From: Bacteroidota bacterium
GTDB lineage: Bacteria; Bacteroidota; Bacteroidia; Bacteroidales; F082
Direction of reading: 5' to 3'
Assembly (NCBI GenBank): GCA_016845105.1
Contig: JAERTF010000148.1
Location: forward strand, 1-62,141
DNA length: 62,141 nt
Shown in pieces: positions 1-7,854 of this stretch. Both the position numbers and the translations under genes were made by a program. The notes below the pieces were generated by a model. It saw nothing but the letters and a program-made list of their open reading frames with translations. It was not told the DNA's origin and searched no databases. Each line of letters begins with the position of its first letter. Within the stretch, counting starts at the first letter, position 1.

Positions 1-817
1 CCTTTATACTATCTTCTAACTTTAAGTGAATAAAATTGGAAGATGGAACCGGGAATACTGAAATATGACTATCATTCTTCTGTTGTGCAATATCTAGTAT
101 ATCAAGATTGTATAACTCTTCAACGGTAGATTGACTTATAGGATAGTTATATATCCTTACATCATCTATATAACCAGTAAAATATTGTTCAAAATTATTT
201 CTACAGCCAATTAGTCCTTTAATATTGTTTCCATAAATTGGGAAAACATCTTCGATTGAAGTTAATTCTTTTATTTCTCCGTCGATATAAAGTTTTAAGT
301 ATTCATTACTTCGAGTGTAAACAACAAATTTCCATTCGTTAGGTTCCAGCAAACTATGCTGACTAATATACGAATGAGAGCCATCTGTATTATAACTTGC
401 TCCAAATAATCCGTCCAAAGCATTCGAACCAAAATTATTAGTATATGTTAACATTTGGTCAACACCATATGCAGATCCTATATCTAACACAAAATCCATT
501 TCTCCATAACTAGGTGGATCCTCAATTTTAATCCATAATGAATAAGTATATTCTGTGAAATTAAAAAGTTCTCCATCAAAGTAAACATAGCTATTACCAT
601 TAAAATATAGCGCCTTATCTTGCTGTTCAAACCTGTCTTTTGTGGGTATAACACCAAACGCAATACCCCTGTTTTCATTACCACTTTCATCGGGTACTAA
701 ATTTGTGTAAATTTCATCAAAGGGATAATATAGCTGCAAACTATCAAATATTGTTACTTGACTATAACTTACACTACTTATTAGAATCAGGTTTAAGATA
801 ACGAATAGCTTCTTCAT
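1..817 (-). CDS. LamG-type secreted protein with T9SS sorting domain (3' end outside window)
   Basis: The minus-strand frame is open from an ATG at 815-817 to the window edge, giving 272 residues without a stop. It begins with a signal peptide (MKKLFVILNLILISSVSYSQ). Residues about 25-235 have the look of a concanavalin/LamG jellyroll domain, ending in the typical GYIDDVRIYNYPIS signature. After a short linker the last visible residues (ISVFPVPSSNFIHL) open a type A T9SS C-terminal sorting domain, so the protein should cross the outer membrane through the type IX system and be anchored or released. It probably binds or acts on a polysaccharide, but no catalytic residues are visible. Only the end of the sorting domain should be missing. 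A -7 element lies at 858-865. Confidence 0.85.
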   Translation of the reverse strand, partial: MKKLFVILNLILISSVSYSQVTIFDSLQLYYPFDEIYTNLVPDESGNENRGIAFGVIPTKDRFEQQDKALYFNGNSYVYFDGELFNFTEYTYSLWIKIEDPPSYGEMDFVLDIGSAYGVDQMLTYTNNFGSNALDGLFGASYNTDGSHSYISQHSLLEPNEWKFVVYTRSNEYLKLYIDGEIKELTSIEDVFPIYGNNIKGLIGCRNNFEQYFTGYIDDVRIYNYPISQSTVEELYNLDILDIAQQKNDSHISVFPVPSSNFIHLKLEDSIK

Positions 818-857
818 AATAGGGTAGTAGGTTTATATTAGGTACTATTACATATCA

Positions 858-865
858 CAAATATA
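858..865 (-). promoter_or_regulatory. Putative -7 element for the LamG/T9SS gene
   Basis: On the minus strand this reads TATATTTG, a full match to the Bacteroidota -7 consensus TAnnTTTG, 40 nt before the ATG at 817. No clear TTTG lies 19-20 nt upstream (GTTT is there), so support is from the -7 element only. Confidence 0.4.
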
Positions 866-948
866 GTTAAAAAAAGTAGGTGTTAAACTGGTTTTTATTA
901 GTGCCGTCTTATGATTACTTGAAACGTAAAATATCTATTCATTTTCAC

Positions 949-956
949 TAATTTTG
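949..956 (+). promoter_or_regulatory. Putative -7 element for the polysaccharide cluster
   Basis: TAATTTTG followed by C matches TAnnTTTG. It would start transcription near 963 and give a leader of about 65 nt before the glycosyltransferase ATG at 1029. No -33 TTG is seen at the expected distance. Confidence 0.4.
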
Positions 957-969
957 CAATCCTCCATTT

Positions 970-992
970 CAAAAGTGTGACGATCACTTTTG
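970..992 (+). promoter_or_regulatory. Hairpin in the 5' leader of the polysaccharide cluster
   Basis: CAAAAGTG (970-977) and CACTTTTG (985-992) form a perfect 8-bp inverted repeat around a 7-nt loop. It lies between the proposed promoter and the first ATG. There is no T-run after it, so it is not a standard terminator. It could be a protein operator or an mRNA structure. Confidence 0.45.
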
Positions 993-1028
993 GAGATTGA
1001 AGTAATAACCAAATAAATAAATTGGGAA

Positions 1029-2192
1029 ATGAAAATTTTAATGGTGCTTGACCATGAGTTTCCACCTGACCCCAGAGTTGAAAACGAGATTAATTCGTTA
1101 ACAAAGGCAGGCCATGAAATATTCTTAGCATGTTATACACAACAAAACAGACCAAACTTTGAAAAGATAGGAAAGACTAATGTTTACAGGAAACCCATCT
1201 CGAAGTTTATCTATAAATCCAGTGTTGGAGTTCTTAAATTTCCCTTTTATTTTAATTTTTGGAAATCGTTTCTAAATAAAATATCAAAAAATCACAAATT
1301 CGACGCAATACATATTCATGATTTGCCCCTTGCGAAAGTTGGATATAGGTTTGCGAAAAAGCACAACATACCCTTTATCCTTGATCTGCATGAAAACTGG
1401 CCATCATACCTTGAAACTTCTGAACATGCAAATACATTTGTAGGAAAAATACTTTCGACAAATCAACAATGGAGAAAATATGAAAAGAAGTACACATTAG
1501 CTGCTGATTATGTAATTACAGTTGTTGAAGAAATGAAAAATCGTTTAAATGATCTTGGGGTACCGAAAGATAAAATAATAGTACTTAGTAATACCTTTAA
1601 TCTGGAAAATAAGTTTGAAATCACACCACATCAACCTGGTCAGAATACAATTTTATACTACGCTGGTGGAATAAATAAACACCGTGGGCTACAAATAGTT
1701 ATAGTAGGATTAAAAGAGTTGATACAACAAAACAAAAAAATTGAATTATGGATTGTAGGTAGTGGCAAATATGTAAGTACCCTTAAGGAAATGGTGGATA
1801 ATTATGATCTAGGTAGCTATGTTAAGTTTTATGGACAGAAATCATTTAACGACACCATGGATCTGCTAAGTAAATCTGACATTGCATTAATTCCACATCT
1901 TAAGTCAGAACAAACTGATAATTCATCACCCAACAAACTATTTCAGTATATGTATTTTCAAAAACCAGTAATGGTTAGTGATTGTATTTCGTTGGAGCGC
2001 GTTGTAAACGAAACAAACTGCGGTATTGTATATAAATATGATAGCCCTCATTCATTTGCAGAGAGGACTCAATCGATTATTAACAATGGCAATCTATCCA
2101 CATATGGAAAAAATGGGAGAAAGGCAGTTCTTGATAAATATAATTGGGCTAAAAGTGCAATTCCTTTAACTGATATGTATAATTCGTTATAA
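1029..2192 (+). CDS. Glycosyltransferase, GT4-like (GT-B fold)
   Basis: A 387-residue cytoplasmic glycosyltransferase, predicted to move a sugar from a nucleotide-sugar donor onto a growing surface glycan. The N-terminal Rossmann half starts MKILMVLDHEFPPDPRVENE, the usual acceptor-side opening of GT4 enzymes. The donor half has the phosphate loop YYAGGINKHRG at 210-220 and the region SSPNKLFQYMYFQKPVMVSD at 299-318, where the EX7E motif normally sits. Here the first Glu is replaced by Lys303, which is unusual but seen in family members. It is the first gene of a same-strand set with an SGNH hydrolase, a flippase and a GpsA-like enzyme. The family is clear, the sugar and linkage are not. Confidence 0.85.
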   Translation: MKILMVLDHEFPPDPRVENEINSLTKAGHEIFLACYTQQNRPNFEKIGKTNVYRKPISKFIYKSSVGVLKFPFYFNFWKSFLNKISKNHKFDAIHIHDLPLAKVGYRFAKKHNIPFILDLHENWPSYLETSEHANTFVGKILSTNQQWRKYEKKYTLAADYVITVVEEMKNRLNDLGVPKDKIIVLSNTFNLENKFEITPHQPGQNTILYYAGGINKHRGLQIVIVGLKELIQQNKKIELWIVGSGKYVSTLKEMVDNYDLGSYVKFYGQKSFNDTMDLLSKSDIALIPHLKSEQTDNSSPNKLFQYMYFQKPVMVSDCISLERVVNETNCGIVYKYDSPHSFAERTQSIINNGNLSTYGKNGRKAVLDKYNWAKSAIPLTDMYNSL

Positions 2193-2275
2193 TAAATAAT
2201 TTTGCATCAAAAAAAAGTATGTTAGTCTAAAAGTTGTAAATTGGAAAAACCAAAATCCAGGGATATATAATTAGT

Positions 2276-3007
2276 ATGAATCGATTCAAAATCATTATTG
2301 CCGGAAATTCAGTAGCTATGAGGGTTCGTCCTAGTGCTAACTATCCAAACAATATAAATTATTCAAGCATTCTTCAAAAACTACTTGAAAGTAAACTTGA
2401 TCATTATACTGTACAAGTTGATAACAAAGCAAAAGGTGGCTTATTAGTTAGTGATGTAATAATGAACATCGATAATCTGATTAATGAGTATCCAAATTAT
2501 TACATACTTAACCTTGGAGTTAATGATGCTTCAACACGTGAAGTACCTCTTTGGTTTAGCAAGAAAGTGAATAGTCCTGTAAAGAATAGGTTGGATTATG
2601 TCTTTTCTGGAATTCATGCAAATATCTTTAAAAAGAATCGTCCTTTTTTTGTCAAGCTTAGGGGTAAAAAAACCTGGGTTAAGGAAAAGGATTTTAAAAA
2701 TTATTTTGATTTTTTAATATCAACACTTATCAAAGACACTAATGCCAGAATAATCTGTCTACCAATTAACCCGGCCAATGAGAGAGTTGAAGAACAGCTT
2801 CCGGGTAGCCTTAATTTCCACTTAAGGTACAACGAACAAATCAAAAATATTACAAATGAACATGGTCAAATTTACCTTGACACAACTTCATTTATTTCCC
2901 TAAAAGACTATCCCGACGGTATCCACTATTCAGAAAATGGTCATAGGCAAATTGCCAACAAACTTTATGAGTTGATTATTAATGATTTAAAATCTAATGA
3001 TGTTTAA
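2276..3007 (+). CDS. SGNH/GDSL-family hydrolase
   Basis: A 243-residue SGNH hydrolase-like protein. The expected blocks are present: a Block I variant IAGNSVAMR with candidate nucleophile Ser12, a Block III LGVNDAS, and a C-terminal Block V DGIHYSENGH with candidate catalytic Asp214 and His217. There is no signal peptide, so it should act in the cytoplasm, for example adding or removing acyl groups on a glycan precursor. It sits 83 nt after a glycosyltransferase and 60 nt before a flippase, which points to polysaccharide modification. In SGNH families Ser followed by Val in place of the usual GDS(L) is tolerated, so activity is likely but unproven. Confidence 0.75.
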   Translation: MNRFKIIIAGNSVAMRVRPSANYPNNINYSSILQKLLESKLDHYTVQVDNKAKGGLLVSDVIMNIDNLINEYPNYYILNLGVNDASTREVPLWFSKKVNSPVKNRLDYVFSGIHANIFKKNRPFFVKLRGKKTWVKEKDFKNYFDFLISTLIKDTNARIICLPINPANERVEEQLPGSLNFHLRYNEQIKNITNEHGQIYLDTTSFISLKDYPDGIHYSENGHRQIANKLYELIINDLKSNDV

Positions 3008-3067
3008 ATTTTTAGATATTTGCACTTTTATTAACTCATATAGTAATCAAGCAACATCTACTTTATT

Positions 3068-4552
3068 TTGGGCGTAATTCAAAAACAAAGCATATCCGGA
3101 ACCATATATTCTTATATTGGTGTTGTATTGGGTTTTATCACAACCGGAATTCTATATCCCAGAGTATTTTCAACTGAGGAAGTTGGCCTTTTGAGGATAC
3201 TAGTATCTTACTCTCTGCTATTTGCACAGTTTGCCGGTCTTGGTATTAATACCATTACCATTAAACTATTTCCGTATTTTAGGGATCAAGATCGTAAACA
3301 TCGTGGTTTTTTGGGATTAGCATTACTAATTTCCACAGCAGGCTTAATAATTTCTCTTTCTGCATTCATATTACTAAAAACATGGATACTGGGTGTTGAA
3401 AATGAGGGCACTGACTTACTTACGAAATACTATTACTATATAATTCCATTAATAATATTTACACTACTGTTTAATGTTTTCGACACCTATTACCGAGTTC
3501 TTTATAATGCGGTAAAAGGAATCATCTACAAAGAAGTAATTCAGCGAGTTCTAATCCTGTTAGTTATTCTGCTCTATTTTTTCAACATTGTAAGTTTTCA
3601 CTCCGCGGTAATTATATATGTTATTGCTCTAATACTGCCTACAATACTTCTATTCTTTTCTCTAATTTATAACAAACAATTACACATAATTCCTGACATA
3701 AGCTTTATCGATAAGAAATTATCGCGCGAAATGATTAGCGTTGGCATATTTGGAATAATTGCCAGTTATTCAGGAGTATTGGTTATGACCATAGATTCGA
3801 TTATGGTTGAAAGAATACTAGGACTAAGTGCTGTTGGGATTTATAGTATTACATTTTTCTTTGGCACATTAATATTAGTTCCAATGAGAACTATGGGAAA
3901 GATTAGCTCGGTTGTAATTGCAGAAGCCTGGAAGGTAAATGACCTTAAGATAATAGATAGAATTTATAAAAAAAGTAGCATAAGTTTAAGCGTAGTTGGG
4001 TTGCTGTTGCTTATTGGAATTTGGGGCAACATCGATAATGTATTCCATATCATCTCAAACGACTATCTGCCAGGTAAATATGTGATATTGCTTATAGGAA
4101 TCGCAAATCTTATTGATATTGCACTTGGTGTTAGTCCGCATATTATAGTTAACTCAAAACACTATAAATACTTATCCTATTTCTTAATAATATTTGCCGT
4201 ACTACTTATTGTAACAAATATTATTCTTATTCCAATTTATGGCATTATAGGAGCTGCTATCGCCTCGCTGGTTTCAAAATTAATTTACAACCTAATTAAA
4301 TATGTATTTCTCTATCAAAAATACAAATTGCAACCATTTACCTTAAAAACCGTATTACTGTATTTAATTGGGATTATTGCCTATGGCATATCACTATTAC
4401 TGCCTGAGCAATCAAACTTTATTGTTGATATTTTAATAAGGAGCATTATTATAACAATTGTTTTTATGTTGCCAGTATACTATTTAAAAATATCGATTGA
4501 TATTAATGATAAGATTGATTCCTCGCTAAGAAAAATCAAAAGCATAGTATAA
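3068..4552 (+). CDS. Wzx-like polysaccharide flippase
   Basis: A 494-residue polytopic membrane protein with roughly 12-14 hydrophobic helices, of the oligosaccharide flippase (MOP/Wzx) type. It would flip lipid-linked glycan units across the inner membrane. The start used is TTG at 3068, giving MGVIQKQSISGTIYSYIGVV, because this N-terminus matches the family opening and there is no in-frame ATG nearby. The conserved-looking early stretch TGILYPRVFSTEEVGLLR supports the family. Its neighbours are a glycosyltransferase, an SGNH hydrolase and a GpsA-like dehydrogenase on the same strand, consistent with capsule, exopolysaccharide or O-antigen assembly. No polymerase (Wzy) is seen in the window. 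Confidence 0.82.
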   Translation: MGVIQKQSISGTIYSYIGVVLGFITTGILYPRVFSTEEVGLLRILVSYSLLFAQFAGLGINTITIKLFPYFRDQDRKHRGFLGLALLISTAGLIISLSAFILLKTWILGVENEGTDLLTKYYYYIIPLIIFTLLFNVFDTYYRVLYNAVKGIIYKEVIQRVLILLVILLYFFNIVSFHSAVIIYVIALILPTILLFFSLIYNKQLHIIPDISFIDKKLSREMISVGIFGIIASYSGVLVMTIDSIMVERILGLSAVGIYSITFFFGTLILVPMRTMGKISSVVIAEAWKVNDLKIIDRIYKKSSISLSVVGLLLLIGIWGNIDNVFHIISNDYLPGKYVILLIGIANLIDIALGVSPHIIVNSKHYKYLSYFLIIFAVLLIVTNIILIPIYGIIGAAIASLVSKLIYNLIKYVFLYQKYKLQPFTLKTVLLYLIGIIAYGISLLLPEQSNFIVDILIRSIIITIVFMLPVYYLKISIDINDKIDSSLRKIKSIV

Positions 4553-4597
4553 TAATTGGTAGATATAGCGTTTAATAATACTTGATATAAAAATAAG

Positions 4598-5581
4598 ATG
4601 GACAAGAAGATGCGGATATGTTTTATTGGAAGTGGTGCTATTTCAACTGCAATGGGAAATGTGCTTGCTCAGAAAAAAAACAATGAGGTATTCTTATTGT
4701 CCGTTGAACAAGATGTTGTTGATTCAATTAGTAACGACCACATCAACCGTAAGTATTTTCCCAACATAGATCTTGAACACTCACTAAAGGCCACTTTTGA
4801 CAAGTCCATACTAAAAGAATCTGATATAATATTTTTGGGTATTCCATCAAGTATAATAGTTTCATATATTCGCGAAAATGCAAGCTTTTTTGGTGAAAAT
4901 GCTGTTATTGTTAACCTTGCAAAGGGTTTTGGAGAAGGACAAAAAACCATCCCACAATCTTTATCCAAAGTTATCCCCAACCAAATTGTTAGTTTGAAAG
5001 GTCCATCTTTTGCAAGGGAAATCATAAATAATATGCCAACGGCATTTACATTGGCATCGAAACGTGATAAATATTTCAAACTGTTTGAATCAGTATTTGC
5101 AAACACTTCAATTTACTGCGATTATACTACAGATGTTATGGGTGTTGAGCTTGCAAGCATCCTGAAAAATATTTATGCAATTATCGTTGGTATCGTAGAT
5201 GCCCATTTCGATTCACCAAATTTACGGTCACTTATACTCACCAAGGCCATAAATGAAATGAGGGTGATTATTTCTAAATTCGGGGGTGAAGAATATACAA
5301 TGTTCAACTATTGCGGATTTGGTGATTTTACTTTAACTGCACTAAACGATTTAAGTCGTAATCGTACATTGGGACTTTTGATTGGCAAAGGTTTTTTTAC
5401 AGATTACATATCTGAGAAAGTTGTTCTTGAAGGAAAAGTAGCTGTGAATATCTTTGTTGAAGAAATTGCAAAAAAACGTGGCATAAAAACCAAAAACCTA
5501 ATGCTTAAGGAGTTGTATAAGGTGTTTAATGAAGAAGATTATGATATCAATAATTTTGTTTCGAATATCACAACAATTTAA
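4598..5581 (+). CDS. NAD(P)H-dependent glycerol-3-phosphate dehydrogenase-like protein
   Basis: A 327-residue GpsA-type protein, the usual length for the family, predicted to interconvert dihydroxyacetone phosphate and sn-glycerol 3-phosphate. The N-terminal dinucleotide motif is GSGAISTAMG (11-20). LKGPSFAREI (133-142), the catalytic Lys190 in ELASILKNIYAII, GFGDFTLT around 241-248 and the substrate-binding NRTLGLLIGKG (255-265) are all in place. The usual GxGxxG loop is slightly altered. It sits 45 nt after the flippase, so it may be a cluster-specific paralogue feeding glycerol phosphate into a surface polymer instead of the housekeeping lipid enzyme. That role is inference from context. 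Confidence 0.8.
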   Translation: MDKKMRICFIGSGAISTAMGNVLAQKKNNEVFLLSVEQDVVDSISNDHINRKYFPNIDLEHSLKATFDKSILKESDIIFLGIPSSIIVSYIRENASFFGENAVIVNLAKGFGEGQKTIPQSLSKVIPNQIVSLKGPSFAREIINNMPTAFTLASKRDKYFKLFESVFANTSIYCDYTTDVMGVELASILKNIYAIIVGIVDAHFDSPNLRSLILTKAINEMRVIISKFGGEEYTMFNYCGFGDFTLTALNDLSRNRTLGLLIGKGFFTDYISEKVVLEGKVAVNIFVEEIAKKRGIKTKNLMLKELYKVFNEEDYDINNFVSNITTI

Positions 5582-5600
5582 GAGCCAATATAAAAAAAGG

Positions 5601-6428
5601 TCACTCAATGTAGGTAATAACAAGTTTGGGATGTATTGAAGAATCCTCATTATCACTTGAAGCAAAAGCCATCATCCTGTAATACTCTTCAATTTTTATC
5701 CTAATCATAAAACCATAACTATTTTCAGGATCGTCTAACATATCTTTTACAAGCAATGTAACATCTATATCTGTATAATCCTGACTTGGGCTTGACGATT
5801 GATGTAATGTAACCTGATTATATGTTGTTGTGGTTGGTTGATTATCCCAATCAACTAGTTCCTCCTCCCATGATGAGGTTATCCTTTGTAACCATGATGC
5901 ATTTGAACCACTGAGGTTTGAGTGTTGATATGGCGGAGAAGGTTTCCCATACAAAGAAAGTTTTGCATCAATTATTTCTACCCCAGGTTGAATCTGATCT
6001 ACATTAAAATCAAATAAAGCACGCATCAATCCAGGTTCACCATCCCATGTCCATGCCATAACATACATAAATGTTGATGTACCACTAGTATATAAATTCC
6101 GGAGACTGTGTATTATTGCGTCTTTTCCATCTTCAGCGCTAGGTTGAAAAGTAATTGACATTATTGTATCAGAAACTACAACTGTATCGATTACAATTAC
6201 AGTATCAATAACAACTACCGTATCAATTACAATTATTGTATCAAAGATTATCACTGTATCAGCTACGAAATCACAAGGTAAGCAAACACCTCCACAATCA
6301 ATACCTGTTTCGTTTTGATTTTGGATACCATCATAACAGGTTCCACAAGTGTGCTCTTTGATTATAACTGTTTTATAACATGATCCGAAAAATAGAATAA
6401 TGGTAAATAATATGGCTAGCTTTTTCAT
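5601..6428 (-). CDS. Lipoprotein with DNRLRE-like domain and VIDT repeats
   Basis: A 275-residue lipoprotein. I start at the ATG at 6426-6428, not at 6455, because this puts a clean signal peptide (MKKLAILFTIILFFGSC) first, with lipobox cysteine 17. A cysteine cluster follows at C28, C31, C45, C49 and C52 in the pattern DGIQNQNETGIDCGGVCLPC, a motif seen in many Bacteroidota surface proteins. Residues about 57-89 are a stalk of DTVVVID-type tandem repeats. The C-terminal 180 residues (WLQRITSSWEEELVDWDNQP and a final HPKLVITYIE) look like a DNRLRE/CBM96-type beta-sandwich of surface proteins. A perfect promoter lies at 6487-6517. The role may be binding to a matrix polymer, and it is not certain. 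Confidence 0.75.
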   Translation of the reverse strand: MKKLAILFTIILFFGSCYKTVIIKEHTCGTCYDGIQNQNETGIDCGGVCLPCDFVADTVIIFDTIIVIDTVVVIDTVIVIDTVVVSDTIMSITFQPSAEDGKDAIIHSLRNLYTSGTSTFMYVMAWTWDGEPGLMRALFDFNVDQIQPGVEIIDAKLSLYGKPSPPYQHSNLSGSNASWLQRITSSWEEELVDWDNQPTTTTYNQVTLHQSSSPSQDYTDIDVTLLVKDMLDDPENSYGFMIRIKIEEYYRMMAFASSDNEDSSIHPKLVITYIE

Positions 6429-6486
6429 ATTATAGTATTTTAGGTTAATGTTCACTAATCTACTTTCGATCAGTTTACAACTGACA

Positions 6487-6517
6487 CAAAGGTACCTGTT
6501 TTTATGATAAAAACAAA
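6487..6517 (-). promoter_or_regulatory. Bacteroidota promoter (TTTG-N19-TACCTTTG) for the lipoprotein gene
   Basis: On the minus strand TTTG (6514-6517) is separated by exactly 19 nt from TACCTTTG (6487-6494). This is a perfect match to the -33/-7 consensus of the Bacteroidota primary sigma factor. Transcription would start near 6480, giving a leader of about 50 nt to the chosen ATG at 6428. Confidence 0.75.
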
Positions 6518-6527
6518 TGCGTGGAAA

Positions 6528-7829
6528 TTATATATCGTTTAATACCTCTGCAAGCTTCTTAGTCAAATTTTTTCTCTCATATCTTTCAATACTTTTACAT
6601 TGAGAAACAATTTCACCATTTTTAAATAAACGATAGTACTTAAGTAAATCAGATTTTAATTCATAAACTTCACTAAAACCATATACCCCACCGCTTGAAG
6701 TTTCGTTTATAACTGTTGCCGCATCACCATCAACAGGTGCTATACAAATAATTGGGGTTTTTGAAACAAGGTATTCAAAAATCTTACCAGTAAGTATGAG
6801 TTTAGCATTTGGTGTATCATTTACCAGTAATAACAATAACGTAGCTCTTTGTTGTTCAACAACAACCTCATTATGTGGCAAATAATTGGTCTGTCTTAGA
6901 AATTTTTCAAGATTATAATGCTTTATTGACTCAATGGCATTAATATCAATTTTACCAATATTATGTATTTCCAGATCATGGGCAAACATGGCATCCTCAG
7001 AAACCAATTGACTAAGTGCCAACCATAGATTTTTGGGATTCCTGGTTTTAGTGAGAGACCCAATATGTGCTAAACTAAACTTAGCATTGGTTGTTATTTC
7101 TTTTTGAACCAAAGCAATATCCTCAGCATCATATCCATTTGGTATTACATAATACTTTTTCGGGACAATATGTTCAAATTCAGCTTTCATTCCAGGACTT
7201 ATAACCGTAATTGCATCTGCTTTGGTGAGTACTTTTCTTTCAAGTTTGTGATGGATCTTATCTGCTCTTTTGGATAATTTTAAATCTTTATAATAATCGA
7301 TGTTTGTCCATGGGTCCCGAAAATCAGCAAGCCACTTTACTCCAAGTTTCTGTTTAAGTTTAAGCCCTATCATATGTGCACTATGCGGCGGACCTGTTGT
7401 AATAACTATGTCAACAGGATTACTTTCAATATAAGCAGATAGCATCTTTACAGATGGAGATATCCAGAATTTTCTTGCATCAGGAATAAACAAGTTTCCT
7501 CTAATCCATATGGAGAGTTGCTCAAGAATTCCTGTAGTCTTCTTTTTTTCGTTTAGAAAAGCTGTTTGTATTTTATCGGTTTTTTTTCGACCAGTGAACC
7601 GCTTATAAAATTGGTATGGTTCCCAAATTTTATTTTTAAGGATTTCAATATTATTGGGTATATCCTTTAAAAGGGATTGGTCATATGATGGTATTTCAGG
7701 ATTTTCCGGAGTAAAAACAATTGGTTCCCAACCAAAATCCCTTAAGTATTTAACAAACTTAACCCAACGTTGTACGCCACCTCCACCACTTGGTGGCCAA
7801 TAATATGTTATGATTAATACTTTTTTCAA
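6528..7829 (-). CDS. Glycosyltransferase, GT4-like
   Basis: A 433-residue GT-B-fold glycosyltransferase. The start MKKVLIITYYWPPSGGGGVQ is the glycine-rich opening typical of a Bacteroidota GT4 subgroup. A second Rossmann half begins near residue 240 (SLAHIGSLTKTRNPKN), and KLILTGKIFEYLVSKTPIIC carries the position of the EX7E motif. No membrane helix is obvious, so it should act at the cytoplasmic face of the inner membrane. The gene lies 25 nt after a YfhO-family membrane gene on the same strand and is probably its operon partner. YfhO relatives are linked to cell-surface glycosylation. Donor and acceptor are not readable from the sequence. Confidence 0.82.
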   Translation of the reverse strand: MKKVLIITYYWPPSGGGGVQRWVKFVKYLRDFGWEPIVFTPENPEIPSYDQSLLKDIPNNIEILKNKIWEPYQFYKRFTGRKKTDKIQTAFLNEKKKTTGILEQLSIWIRGNLFIPDARKFWISPSVKMLSAYIESNPVDIVITTGPPHSAHMIGLKLKQKLGVKWLADFRDPWTNIDYYKDLKLSKRADKIHHKLERKVLTKADAITVISPGMKAEFEHIVPKKYYVIPNGYDAEDIALVQKEITTNAKFSLAHIGSLTKTRNPKNLWLALSQLVSEDAMFAHDLEIHNIGKIDINAIESIKHYNLEKFLRQTNYLPHNEVVVEQQRATLLLLLVNDTPNAKLILTGKIFEYLVSKTPIICIAPVDGDAATVINETSSGGVYGFSEVYELKSDLLKYYRLFKNGEIVSQCKSIERYERKNLTKKLAEVLNDI

Positions 7830-7854
7830 AAGTTAATTAAGCCTTAAAGTTGAC

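Noticed and set aside
484-690. 68-codon minus-strand open frame
   Set aside because: It lies inside the LamG/T9SS gene in another frame. The true frame runs through to the window edge with a signal peptide and a clear domain.
4669-5106. 145-codon minus-strand open frame
   Set aside because: Antisense to the GpsA-like gene, whose motifs are intact. The translated product has no recognisable domain.
6170-6260. Short tandem repeats, considered as a CRISPR array
   Set aside because: They encode the DTVVVID repeats of the lipoprotein in frame and have no spacers.
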